From the NCBI RefSeq assembly GCF_900585905.1, contig NZ_UTVH01000076.1:1-64000 (forward strand): DNA of 64,000 nucleotides, in the 5' to 3' direction. A model generated the notes under the pieces. That model did no database searches and was not told the origin of the DNA. It worked only from the letters and a program-made list of their open reading frames with translations. The position numbers were made by a program, and so were the translations under genes. This document shows positions 1 through 8,006 of this stretch, in pieces (the first letter of the stretch is position 1; the number at the start of each line of letters is the position of its first letter). This stretch comes from Pseudomonas viridiflava. Its GTDB lineage: Bacteria > Pseudomonadota > Gammaproteobacteria > Pseudomonadales > Pseudomonadaceae.

Positions 1-995
1 GCATTCCGGTCAGTCAGATGCAGCCCATTTCAAGCAAACCGCATAACTTCGTGGCAGTGAGCTTGCTCACGAAGAGGCCCGAATATCCGCTGAAAAATGT
101 GCAGATGCGCCATCGCCTTCGCGAGCAAGCTCGCTCCCATAGGCCCCGCATTCCGGTCAGTCAGGTGCAGCCCATTTCAAGCAAACCGCATAACTTCGTG
201 GGAGTGAGCTTGCTCACGAACAGGCCCGTATACCCGCTGAAAAATGTGCAGATGCGCCATCGCCTTCGCGAGCAAGCTCGCTCCCACAGGCCCCGCATTC
301 CGGTCAGTCAGATGCAGCCCAATTTCAAGCAAACCGCATAACTTTGTGGGAGTAAGCTTGCTCACGAAGAGGCCCGTATACCCGCTGAACAATGCCCAGA
401 TGCGCCATCGCCTTCGCGAGCATGCTCGCTCCCACAGGCCCCGCATTCCGGCCAGTCAAATGCAGCCCATTTCAAGCAAACCGCATAACTTCGTGGGAGT
501 GAGCTTGCTCACGAAGAGGCCTGTATACCCGCTGAACAATGCCCAGATGCGCCATCGCCTTCGCGAGCAAGCTCGCTCCCATAGGCCCCGCATTCCGGTC
601 AGTCAGATGCAGCCCAATTTCAAGCAACCCGCATAACTTTGTGGGAGTGAGCTTGCTCACGAACAGGCCCGTATACCCGCTGAACAATGCCCAGATGCGC
701 CATCGCCTTCGCGAGCAAGCTCGCTCCCATAGGCCCCGCATTCCGGTCAGTCAGATGCAGCCCATTTCAAGCAAACCGCATAACTTCGTGGCAGTGAGCT
801 TGCTCACGAAGAGGCCCGAATATCCGCTGAAAAATGTGCAGATGCGCCATCGCCTTCGCGAGCATGCTCGCTCCCACAGGCCCCGCATTCCGGTCAGTCA
901 GATGCAGCCCATTTCAAGCAAACCGCATAATTTCGTGGGAGTGAGCTTGCTCACGAAGAGGCCCGAATACCCGCTGAACAATGTCCAGATGCGCT
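1..995. repeat. Tandem array of 147-148 bp units, each with two opposed REP palindromes
   Basis: Units begin with GCATTCCGG at 1, 148, 295, 443, 590, 738 and 885, so the period is 147 or 148 bp. Six full copies and a seventh partial one are present, decaying near 990. Each unit holds a REP arm of the form GTGGGAGTGAGCTTGCTCAC and, about 75 bp later, the opposed arm CGCGAGCAAGCTCGCTCCC, joined by conserved spacers. Unit 1 and unit 6 share a distinctive spacer variant (GGCAGTGAGC and GAAAAATGTG), which suggests internal duplication or gene conversion. The array starts outside the window. Because 147 is a multiple of three, frames stay open across units and give false ORFs on both strands. The stretch from about 996 to 1151 shows no further structure. 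Confidence 0.95.
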
Positions 996-1151
996 ACCGC
1001 CACTGCAAACCAGTGCGCCCCGGAAAGCTCGGAGCGCGGGCATCAGCCTTTGCCCAATCTTCGCGAAACTTGTATTCAATGGCGTTCTCCAACACGATGC
1101 ACCTTTTTGGCGCTCTGCGCTGGTTTCACTTCCTGTCCCTACGAGAATGCA

Positions 1152-2381
1152 ATGACGACCAAGGCGCCAGCGGCGAGCACGACCCCGCAACATGAGACTT
1201 CGACCCTTACACGCCCCTGGCTGTTGCTGCTAGGCCTCATATTGGTGGCGCTCAATCTGCGCCCGGCACTGTCGAGCATTGCGCCGCTGCTCAACAATGT
1301 TTCCGAAAGCCTGGGCATGTCGGCTGCCGAAGCGGGCCTGCTGACCACTCTGCCGGTGCTGTGCCTGGGCCTGTTCGCTCCGCTGGCGCCGCTGCTCGCT
1401 CGTCGCTTTGGCAGCGAGCGCGTGGTGTTCATGATTCTGCTGACCCTCGCTGCCGGCCTGGCCTTGCGCAGCCTGTTTGGCGAGCCGGGTCTGTTCACTG
1501 GCAGCCTGCTCGCGGGCGCCAGCATCGGCATCATTGGCGTTTTGCTGCCCGCCATCGTCAAGCGTGACTTCCCCAGGCAGGCGGGCGCAATGATGGGCGT
1601 GTACACCATGGCGTTGTGCCTGGGTGCTGCCATTGCCGCAGGCTCGACGGTCCCGCTGAGCCAGTATTTCGACGACAGCTGGGCGATAGGCCTGGGCTTC
1701 TGGCTGGTCCCGGCGCTCATTGCCGCCCTTGTCTGGTTCCCGCAGGCGCGTGAAGCTCACGACGTCAACCGTCCGGTGTATCGGGTCAAAGGTCTGCTGC
1801 GTGATCGTCTGGCCTGGCAGGTCACCTTGTACATGGGCCTGCAATCTTCGCTGTCGTATATCGTCTTCGGCTGGCTGCCGTCGATCCTCATTGGCCGCGG
1901 GCTGACGCCGACCCATGCAGGTCTGCTGTTGTCCGGATCAATCATCGTGCAGGTCATCAGCGCCCTGAGCACACCCTGGCTGGCGACGCGGGGCAAGGAT
2001 CAACGTCTGCCGATCATGCTGGTGATGAGCCTGACGCTGACCGGTCTGTTCGGCTGCCTCTATGCCCCGCTGGAAGGGCTGTGGGGCTGGGCGATTCTGC
2101 TGGGTCTGGGGCAGGGCGGTACGTTCAGCCTGGCGCTGGCGTTGATTGTGCTGCGTTCGCGTGATTCACATGTTGCCTCCAATCTGTCGAGCATGGCTCA
2201 GGGCATTGGCTACACCATCGCGTCGATGGGGCCTTTTGCGGTTGGCGTGGTGCATGACATGACGGGCAGCTGGAATGCCATCGGCTGGATTTTCGCGGTG
2301 CTTGGCCTCGGCGCGATGATCGCCGGGCTGGGCGCCGGGCGTGCGTTGTACGTTCAGGTCGGCAGTGAGCGGGTTGAGTGA
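1152..2381 (+). CDS. MFS transporter, CynX/NimT-like family
   Basis: A 409-residue inner-membrane protein with about 12 hydrophobic segments and no enzymatic domain. The N-terminal region (LLLGLILVALNLRPALSS, about residues 25-42) has the N-L-R-P pattern typical of the CynX/NimT (cyanate/2-nitroimidazole) branch of the major facilitator superfamily. Family members act as proton-coupled importers or exporters of small organic anions or drugs, so the substrate cannot be read from sequence. The frame is open from 981, but the first 57 codons overlap the decaying repeat array and are not hydrophobic. ATG 1152 starts the conserved part, although its ribosome site is weak. It stands alone, followed by an NTF2-like gene. 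Confidence 0.85.
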   Translation: MTTKAPAASTTPQHETSTLTRPWLLLLGLILVALNLRPALSSIAPLLNNVSESLGMSAAEAGLLTTLPVLCLGLFAPLAPLLARRFGSERVVFMILLTLAAGLALRSLFGEPGLFTGSLLAGASIGIIGVLLPAIVKRDFPRQAGAMMGVYTMALCLGAAIAAGSTVPLSQYFDDSWAIGLGFWLVPALIAALVWFPQAREAHDVNRPVYRVKGLLRDRLAWQVTLYMGLQSSLSYIVFGWLPSILIGRGLTPTHAGLLLSGSIIVQVISALSTPWLATRGKDQRLPIMLVMSLTLTGLFGCLYAPLEGLWGWAILLGLGQGGTFSLALALIVLRSRDSHVASNLSSMAQGIGYTIASMGPFAVGVVHDMTGSWNAIGWIFAVLGLGAMIAGLGAGRALYVQVGSERVE

Positions 2382-2468
2382 CGCTATCTGCCTGGCAAAT
2401 GTCGGTGGCAAACCGGCGCGCAGCCGCCTATGGTGCTTTCATCTAATGGCCTCAACGGACCTGCCTGC

Positions 2469-2954
2469 ATGAGCGACGAAGACAAACGCCTGATCAACAA
2501 CGCGCTGATCTCCCGCTTCTATGAGGCGTTCAACCGTCTCGACGGCGATGCCATGGCGGCGTGCTACACCGACGATGTGCTGTTCAGCGATCCGGTGTTC
2601 GGCGAGTTGCGCGGCGCCCAGGCAGGCGATATGTGGCGCATGCTCACCTCGCGGGCCAAGGATTTCTCCCTCACCTTCGACAGCGTGCGGGCTGACGAGC
2701 GCACCGGCGCTGCCCACTGGGTGGCGACGTATCTGTTCAGCCAGACCGGCAATGTCGTGATCAATGATATTCAGGCGCGTTTTGTGTTTCGCGACGGCAA
2801 GATCTGCGAGCACCACGATCATTTCGACCTGTGGCGCTGGTCCCGTCAGGCGCTGGGCTTCAAGGGCCTGCTGCTGGGCTGGACGCCGATGGTGCAAAAC
2901 GCCATTCGCGCCCAGGCGCAAAAGGGGCTTAAGGCGTTCCAGGCGGGGCGCTGA
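2469..2954 (+). CDS. Nuclear transport factor 2 (SnoaL)-like protein
   Basis: A 161-residue protein with the NTF2-like cone fold pattern: an N-terminal helix pair (residues about 8-25, ISRFYEAFNRLDGDAM), then DDVLFSDPVFGELRG, and a strand with the H-x-D-x-F-D-L-W ending (ICEHHDHFDLWRW). This is a scaffold used by small isomerases, dehydratases and ligand binders, and I infer no specific reaction. The upstream ATG at 2430 is possible, but ATG 2469 begins at the conserved part. It lies 87 bp after the MFS gene and 42 bp before the GIY-YIG gene, so the three may be co-transcribed. Confidence 0.8.
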   Translation: MSDEDKRLINNALISRFYEAFNRLDGDAMAACYTDDVLFSDPVFGELRGAQAGDMWRMLTSRAKDFSLTFDSVRADERTGAAHWVATYLFSQTGNVVINDIQARFVFRDGKICEHHDHFDLWRWSRQALGFKGLLLGWTPMVQNAIRAQAQKGLKAFQAGR

Positions 2955-2996
2955 CGTTTGCTAGAATCGCCGCCTCCAACCCCCATCGATTTCATC

Positions 2997-3305
2997 ATGC
3001 CCGACACGCCTGACAAGCCCGAACCAGAACAGCCCGGCAAGACCTGGTTTGTCTATCTCGTGCGGGCCAGGAATGGCTCGCTGTATTGCGGGATCAGCGA
3101 TGATCCGCACCGACGCTTCGCCAGGCATCAAAGCGGCAAGGGCGCACGTTTCTTCAGCTCCAGTCCCGCGGTGGCATTGGTCTACATCGAAGCCTGGCCC
3201 GACAAGGGCGAGGCGCTGCGTCAGGAACGCTTGATCAAGAAATTGCGTAAGAGCGCCAAAGAGTGCCTGGCGGCCAGCTTCTGCATGGCTGACATCGATC
3301 GTTAA
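2997..3305 (+). CDS. GIY-YIG nuclease superfamily protein (YhbQ/UPF0213-like)
   Basis: A 102-residue single-domain protein. The motif appears as [18 protein letters not shown], with the family's conserved Arg in [10 protein letters not shown] and the family Glu near [13 protein letters not shown]. Length and arrangement match the stand-alone YhbQ group, which in E. coli is linked to DNA processing. The true substrate is unproven. ATG 2997 is preferred over 2958 because the intervening codons are proline-rich and unconserved. It sits directly downstream of the NTF2-like gene. Confidence 0.85.
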   Translation: MPDTPDKPEPEQPGKTWFVYLVRARNGSLYCGISDDPHRRFARHQSGKGARFFSSSPAVALVYIEAWPDKGEALRQERLIKKLRKSAKECLAASFCMADIDR

Positions 3306-3346
3306 GCGTCCCCCTGCGTGTCAGCCAGACCGGTGATTAAACACCT

Positions 3347-3434
3347 GCAGGAGTGCACGGAGGTTACGACGCCCGCGATGGCGGTGTGTCAGACAGGCAG
3401 CTATCGCTGCCTCGCGTTGCTCGTGAGCGCCTAC
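3347..3434. repeat. Degenerate paired extragenic palindrome (type iii)
   Basis: The left arm GCAGGAGTGCACGGAGG and the right arm CTCGCGTTGCTCGTGAGCGC are diverged forms of the better preserved elements at 11986-12073 and 34503-34589. It fills the gap between the GIY-YIG gene and the GST gene. Similarity is by eye. Confidence 0.7.
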
Positions 3435-3546
3435 AGAGCCCGGTGCCAATCCAGCGCCGTGATGATCCGTCATCAGAGTTGTCGGGTAGGCTCCGCCTGC
3501 GCAGCCGGGTAAGCTGTTGCACCTCTCTCTGCCGGACTGACTGACC

Positions 3547-4479
3547 ATGACTGACATCATCCTGCACCATTACCCCACTTCGCTGTTTGCCGAAAAGGCC
3601 CGCTTGATGCTCGGTTTCAAGGGCCTGGCATGGCGTTCGGTGACGATTCCGTCAGTGATGCCCAAACCGGACCTGACGGCCTTGACCGGCGGCTATCGCA
3701 AGACGCCGGTGTTGCAGATCGGTGCCGATATCTATTGCGACACCGCGCTGATGGCACGCCGTCTGGAGCAGGAAAAATCCACGCCTGCGTTCTTTCCCGC
3801 CGGACAGGCATTCGCCGTTGCCGGCCTTGCCGCCTGGGCGGATTCGGTGATGTTCATGCACTCGGTGAGCCTGGTGTTCCAGCCTGAGTCGCTGGCCGCG
3901 CGCTTCGCCAAGGTGCCACCGGAAGCGGTGAAAGCCTTTGTGGCGGACCGCGCCGCGTTGTTCGACGGTGGCAGTGCCAACCGTCTTCCTGCCGATCAGG
4001 CAAGGTCGCAGTGGCCAACCCTGATGGCGCGTCTGGAGCAGCAACTGCAGCACGGCAGTGAGTTCTTGTTCGGTGCGCCATCGATTGCCGATTTCTCTGT
4101 CGCCCACACCCTGTGGTTCCTCAAGCAGACGCCTGTCACGGCGCCACTGGTGGACGATTATCCAGCCGTCTCGCAGTGGTTGAATCGGGTGCTGGCCTTC
4201 GGTCATGGCTCGTCCAGCGAGCTGAGTTCGGCTGAGGCCATCGACATCGCCGCCAACGCCACGCCTGCTGCGCTGCCGCAAGAAACCTTCACCGATCCCA
4301 ATGGCTTCAAGGCAGGTGATCGGGTCAGCATTGCGGCGGTGGACTATGGCGTCGACCCGGTTGCAGGTGAGCTGGTGTTCAGCGGGCGTGAGGCACTGAT
4401 TCTACGCCGCGAGGACGAGCGGGCGGGTGTGGTGCATGTGCATTTCCCACGGCTCGGGTTCGCTATCAAAAAGAGCTGA
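3547..4479 (+). CDS. Glutathione S-transferase family protein
   Basis: A 310-residue cytosolic protein. Residues about 1-80 form a thioredoxin-like GST N-domain (LHHYPTSLFAEKARLMLGF, then the cis-proline segment KTPVLQIG and the glutathione-side motif YCDTALMARRLE). A helical C-domain follows to about residue 215. A further ~90 residues (FKAGDRVSIAAVDYGVDPVAGELVF...) form an all-beta tail longer than standard 210-residue GSTs. Family members conjugate or transfer glutathione, or act as peroxidases; the substrate is unknown. It is monocistronic, facing the convergent glutaredoxin gene. Confidence 0.85.
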   Translation: MTDIILHHYPTSLFAEKARLMLGFKGLAWRSVTIPSVMPKPDLTALTGGYRKTPVLQIGADIYCDTALMARRLEQEKSTPAFFPAGQAFAVAGLAAWADSVMFMHSVSLVFQPESLAARFAKVPPEAVKAFVADRAALFDGGSANRLPADQARSQWPTLMARLEQQLQHGSEFLFGAPSIADFSVAHTLWFLKQTPVTAPLVDDYPAVSQWLNRVLAFGHGSSSELSSAEAIDIAANATPAALPQETFTDPNGFKAGDRVSIAAVDYGVDPVAGELVFSGREALILRREDERAGVVHVHFPRLGFAIKKS

Positions 4480-4565
4480 CCTGATGCGTCAGGTTCGCCA
4501 TCTGCGGCATCCCCTGCGGGGCCATAGCGATCCTCCAGGCGCTGTCGAAGCTTGCGAGGCGCTGC

Positions 4566-4910
4566 TCACTTCAACGCCGCCAATATCGCCTCTTCGCTGA
4601 AGCCGCGGATGATCGTGCCGTTGACGTCGATCATCGGAATGCCGCGTCCGCCCAGCGCTTCGTAGGCCTGGCGGCCGTCGGTTGATTTTTCGATGTCGTA
4701 TTCCTTGAAGGCAATGCCCTGGCTATCGAGGAAGCGACGGGTCTGCTTGCAGTAGCCGCACCACTCAGTGCTGTACATGACCACCCGCGCATTGGCGTGG
4801 CCAGGTGCGGCGTCTTGCGGGCTGAAAACGTGTTCGATCTTGCCCCAGTTCTGATAGACCACCACCAGGAGCATGATCAGGGCGAATTTCTTCAAAGTGC
4901 GCAGCAACAT
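4566..4910 (-). CDS. Membrane-anchored glutaredoxin-like protein
   Basis: A 114-residue protein. Residues about 8-22 (FALIMLLVVVYQNW) form one membrane segment or uncleaved signal. A glutaredoxin fold follows with the redox pair C-G-Y-C in MYSTEWCGYCKQTRRF, the cis-proline segment RGIPMIDVNG, and the final helix EEAILAALK. The dithiol active site suggests a thiol-disulfide reductase. Which side of the membrane it faces cannot be settled here. It lies 11 bp downstream of ndpA on the same strand, so the two probably share a transcript. Confidence 0.85.
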   Translation of the reverse strand: MLLRTLKKFALIMLLVVVYQNWGKIEHVFSPQDAAPGHANARVVMYSTEWCGYCKQTRRFLDSQGIAFKEYDIEKSTDGRQAYEALGGRGIPMIDVNGTIIRGFSEEAILAALK

Positions 4911-4921
4911 GATCTGACCGC

Positions 4922-5923
4922 TCAGCGACGCTTGAGCTGGTCGGTGAGCTGTGTCGGCAGGCCTTTGATGATCAGCGTGCCGGCGGCCTCGTCATACTCG
5001 ATCTTGTCGCCCAGCAGATGCGCCTCGAAGCTGATCGACAACCCTTCGGCGCGGCCCGTAAAGCGGCGAAACTGGTTGAGGGTGCGCTTGTCGGCGGGGA
5101 TCTCCGGCGACAGGCCGTAATCCTTGTTGCGAATATGCTCGTAGAACGCGCGCGGGCGCTCTTCATCGATCAGCCCCGACAGCTCTTCCAGGCCCATGGG
5201 CTCGCCCATCTTGCTCTGGCTGCTTGCGTAGTCCACCAGGGTCTTGGTCTTTTCCCGGGCGGAATCTTCCGGCAAGTCTTCGCTCTCGACGAAGTCGCTG
5301 AAGGCCTTGAGCAGGGTGCGGGTTTCGCCGGGGCCATCGACGCCTTCCTGGCAGCCGATAAAGTCGCGGAAGTACTCCGAGACCTTCTTGCCGTTCTTAC
5401 CTTTGATGAACGAAATGTACTGTTTCGAGGCCTTGTTGTTCTGCCATTCGGAAATGTTGATGCGCGCCGCCAGGTGCAGTTGCCCCAGGTCCAGATGGCG
5501 CGATGGCGTCACGTCCAGGGTCTCGCTGACAGCCACGCCTTCGCTGTGGTGCAGCAGGGCGATGGCCAGGTAATCGGTCATGCCTTGCTGATAATGGGCA
5601 AACAGTACGTGACCGCCGACCGAGAGGTTGGATTCCTCCATCAGCTTCTGCAGATGCTCTACCGCAACGCGGCTGAAAGCCGTGAAATCATTGACGCCGT
5701 CCATATATTCCTTCAGCCAGCCACTGAAGGGGTGCGCACCGGACTCGGCGTGGAACAAGCCCCAGGCCTTGCCCTGTTTGGCGTTGTAGCTTTCATTGAG
5801 GTCGGCGAGCATGTTTTCGATGGACACGGACTCGGCAAGCTCGGAGTCACGGGCATGAAGAACAGCAGGCGTACCATCGGGTTTCTTGTCGATCAGGTGG
5901 ACGATGCAATGACGGATCGGCAT
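4922..5923 (-). CDS. ndpA: Nucleoid-associated protein NdpA/YejK
   Basis: A 333-residue protein of the YejK/NdpA family, abundant nucleoid-binding proteins of gamma-proteobacteria. The recognisable family start is [17 protein letters not shown], with the characteristic FARFFxG-like region near [20 protein letters not shown] (about residues 173-192) and a C-terminal [20 protein letters not shown] block. Length is normal. In related pseudomonads it lies next to hupN, as here, where it is divergent from hupN. The role of the protein is structural and its DNA target is not known. Confidence 0.9.
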   Translation of the reverse strand: MPIRHCIVHLIDKKPDGTPAVLHARDSELAESVSIENMLADLNESYNAKQGKAWGLFHAESGAHPFSGWLKEYMDGVNDFTAFSRVAVEHLQKLMEESNLSVGGHVLFAHYQQGMTDYLAIALLHHSEGVAVSETLDVTPSRHLDLGQLHLAARINISEWQNNKASKQYISFIKGKNGKKVSEYFRDFIGCQEGVDGPGETRTLLKAFSDFVESEDLPEDSAREKTKTLVDYASSQSKMGEPMGLEELSGLIDEERPRAFYEHIRNKDYGLSPEIPADKRTLNQFRRFTGRAEGLSISFEAHLLGDKIEYDEAAGTLIIKGLPTQLTDQLKRR

Positions 5924-6326
5924 GGGTATCTCGGCTGGTGGTGAACGAAAAACAGGACGAGCCGCGCGGCTCGGTCAAACAGCGGTCAGTGTAACGCAGC
6001 AAAACATGAAACGTCGCTGGACCCCTTGATTTTGGCAGCGATAGCAATTCCCAAGAGTTTTTTTGGCTGATTCGGGAGAAACCTGTCCAATCGGCTAGGT
6101 TAGTGCGGATATTTGCTCGGCTCTGTGCTAGTTTTGCCCGGTCTTGCGCAGCATAGCGCGCCAGCACCGCAGTCAGTGAGCGTTCCGGCCGAACCAATGC
6201 ATGGTTTGTGTATCTACATTTCGCGATTAACCGTGGCTGCTACAGGAGGGTCGGGTTTGATGCCCGATCCCAGGCCGACGCCTCACTCTGCAATCCAAAT
6301 GAATTTGATAGGGAAGGAACACCACC
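5924..6326. promoter_or_regulatory. Intergenic region between divergent ndpA and hupN
   Basis: About 400 bp without a credible gene. It must hold the promoters of both ndpA (leftward) and hupN (rightward). A strong ribosome site, GGGAAGGAA, lies just before hupN ATG 6327. I do not see an unambiguous -35/-10 pair. Short frames in this stretch lack codon character and are rejected. Confidence 0.4.
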
Positions 6327-6608
6327 ATGGCTCTGACTAAAGACCAATTGATCGCCGATATCGCAGAAGCTATCGACGCGCCAAAAACCACCGCGCGTAA
6401 CGCTCTTGAGCAATTGGGCCAGATTGTTGCCGACCAACTGGAAAACGGTGCAGAAATCACTCTGCCGGGCATCGGCAAGCTGAAAGTGGCAGAGCGTCCA
6501 GCTCGCACTGGCCGCAACCCTTCGACTGGCGCTGCCATCGAAATCGCTGCCAAGAAAGTCATCAAGTTCGTACCAGCCAAAGTGCTGACCGACTCGATCA
6601 ACAAGTAA
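6327..6608 (+). CDS. hupN: HU-family DNA-binding protein
   Basis: A 93-residue histone-like protein that bends DNA non-specifically as a dimer. N-terminal dimerisation helices (residues 1-45) are followed by the saddle GIGKLKVAERPARTGRNPSTGAAIEI, which includes the R-N-P beta-arm tip with intercalating proline, and a C-terminal helix AKKVIKFVPAKVLTDSI. The neighbourhood (ndpA, rlmF, valS) matches the third HU paralogue described as hupN in Pseudomonas putida, so I use that symbol by synteny. It is preceded by GGGAAGGAA and followed by an intrinsic terminator. Confidence 0.9.
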   Translation: MALTKDQLIADIAEAIDAPKTTARNALEQLGQIVADQLENGAEITLPGIGKLKVAERPARTGRNPSTGAAIEIAAKKVIKFVPAKVLTDSINK

Positions 6609-6623
6609 GTACTGACTTGTTGT

Positions 6624-6661
6624 AAAAAGCCGTGCACCGGTTAACCGGGCACGGCTTTTTT
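6624..6661 (+). terminator. Intrinsic terminator of hupN
   Basis: A 12-bp stem, AAAAAGCCGTGC with GCACGGCTTTTT, flanks ACCGGTTAACCGG, itself self-complementary, and ends in a T run. It lies 15 bp after the hupN stop. Confidence 0.9.
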
Positions 6662-6696
6662 GTGGGCGATGACTTCAGCTTATCTGTTGACGTAAG

Positions 6697-6781
6697 ACCG
6701 GCTTTAGCCGGGAAGAGGCCCTGAAATTCACTGCATGTGTCTGGCCAATGATGAAGCTTTCCCGGCTAAAGCCGGTCCCAC
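6697..6781. repeat. Paired palindrome, type ii
   Basis: Opposed arms ACCGGCTTTAGCCGGGAAG (6697-6715) and CTTTCCCGGCTAAAGCCGGT (from 6757). It is one of four copies of this family in the window (also 10966-11055, 24276-24347, 60019-60109). Each arm is a palindrome built on CCGGCTNNAGCCGG. Confidence 0.9.
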
Positions 6782-6814
6782 GGATTAGTCCCGCAATTCA
6801 GTCCCACGACTTCG

Positions 6815-7831
6815 CTACGACACCCAGCGCGCCTGCCGCCAGGCTTCCTGCAGGGCCTTGTCGTGAAAGGTCCAGGCGACGAAGCGGCTTTGCTTCTGGC
6901 CCTGGCCCATCTCGACTATCCGGCTTTCAAACACGCCGACTTTTTTCAGTGTGCTTTGAATCAGCGGCAGGTTTGACGCCTTCGACACCAGCGTGCTGAA
7001 CCACAGCACCTGCGTCGCCACTTGGGTGCTTTCTTTGATCAGTTGGGTGACAAAGCCAATTTCACCGCCTTCACACCACAATTCCTGAGACTGGCCACCG
7101 AAGTTGAGCACCGGCAGTTTGCGCTTCGGATCAGCCTTGCCCAGGGCCCGCCATTTACGCTGGCTGCCGCGCTGGGCCTCCTCCAGCGAAGAATGGAAGG
7201 GTGGGTTGCACAAGCTGACGTCGAAGCGCTCTTCGCTGGCGAGCAGGCCCAGCAGGATATGCTGGCGATTGCTCTGCAGACGCAGCCTGATGGCTTTGTT
7301 CAGCGCGTTCGACTTGACGATGAGCGTCGCGGCGGCAACCGCTGTCGGGTCGATCTCGGAGCCGAGGAACTGCCAGCCGTAATCGCTGTGCCCAATCAGG
7401 GGGTAGACGCAGTTTGCCCCGGTGCCGACGTCCAGCGCCTTGACCGCTGCACCCCGAGGGATCGCGCCTGCATTGCCTTCGGCCAGCAGGTCGGCGAGAA
7501 AATGCAGGTAGTCGGCTCGCCCCGGAATGGGCGGGCAGAGGTAGTCTGCGGGGATGTCCCAATGGGCAATCCCATAGAACGACTTGAGCAACGCTCTGTT
7601 GAACACCCGCACGGCCGCAGGATCGGCAAAGTCGATGCTTTCCTTGCCATACGGATTGGTAATCAGAAACTGACCCAGCTCAGGGCTGCTCTTGATCAGC
7701 TTGGGAAAGTCGTAATGGCCCTGATGCCGGTTGCGCGGATGCAAGGTTGCCTTTTCCCGCGGCTCGGCAGGCTTGGCTGGCTGCGCCGGTTTAGGCTTTT
7801 TGCGGGGTGGTTTTGGGGTGGGGGTTGTCAT
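6815..7831 (-). CDS. rlmF: 23S rRNA (adenine(1618)-N6)-methyltransferase RlmF
   Basis: A 338-residue SAM-dependent methyltransferase that modifies A1618 of 23S rRNA. Seen: a basic Pro/Lys-rich N-tail (residues 1-30), SAM-binding motif [16 protein letters not shown] (about 130-145), and the N6-adenine signature N-P-P-F in [18 protein letters not shown] (about 215). The frame is open to 7924, but the first 31 codons come from a REP palindrome. ATG 7831 (MTTPTPKPP) is therefore the start. It is followed on its 3' side by a type ii repeat. Confidence 0.92.
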   Translation of the reverse strand: MTTPTPKPPRKKPKPAQPAKPAEPREKATLHPRNRHQGHYDFPKLIKSSPELGQFLITNPYGKESIDFADPAAVRVFNRALLKSFYGIAHWDIPADYLCPPIPGRADYLHFLADLLAEGNAGAIPRGAAVKALDVGTGANCVYPLIGHSDYGWQFLGSEIDPTAVAAATLIVKSNALNKAIRLRLQSNRQHILLGLLASEERFDVSLCNPPFHSSLEEAQRGSQRKWRALGKADPKRKLPVLNFGGQSQELWCEGGEIGFVTQLIKESTQVATQVLWFSTLVSKASNLPLIQSTLKKVGVFESRIVEMGQGQKQSRFVAWTFHDKALQEAWRQARWVS

Positions 7832-7866
7832 GAATTTGGATTCTGTGAAGAGACTGCACACCCCTC

Positions 7867-7953
7867 GTAGGAGAGCGCTTGCCCGCGATGGCGTAGTGTC
7901 AGATACATAGTCGTTAACTGACACTCCGCTATCGCGAGCAAGCTCGCTCCTAC
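7867..7953. repeat. Paired REP, type i
   Basis: Opposed arms GTAGGAGAGCGCTTGCCCGC and GCGAGCAAGCTCGCTCCTAC with a 40-bp centre, between rlmF and valS. It is the same family as the arms of the 1-995 array. Confidence 0.9.
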
Positions 7954-8006
7954 AGGGTTTGTAGGTGTCGACCAGCCCGAGTTTTGGGCTGGGTGACTGT
8001 TTTTAA

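Noticed and set aside
18-1195. Overlapping ORFs of 89-218 codons inside the REP array
   Set aside because: The repeat period of 147 is divisible by three, so frames remain open by chance; both strands give similar peptides from the same repeat.
5018-5944. 308-codon plus-strand frame opposite ndpA
   Set aside because: Shadow; the minus strand matches the NdpA/YejK family along its whole length.
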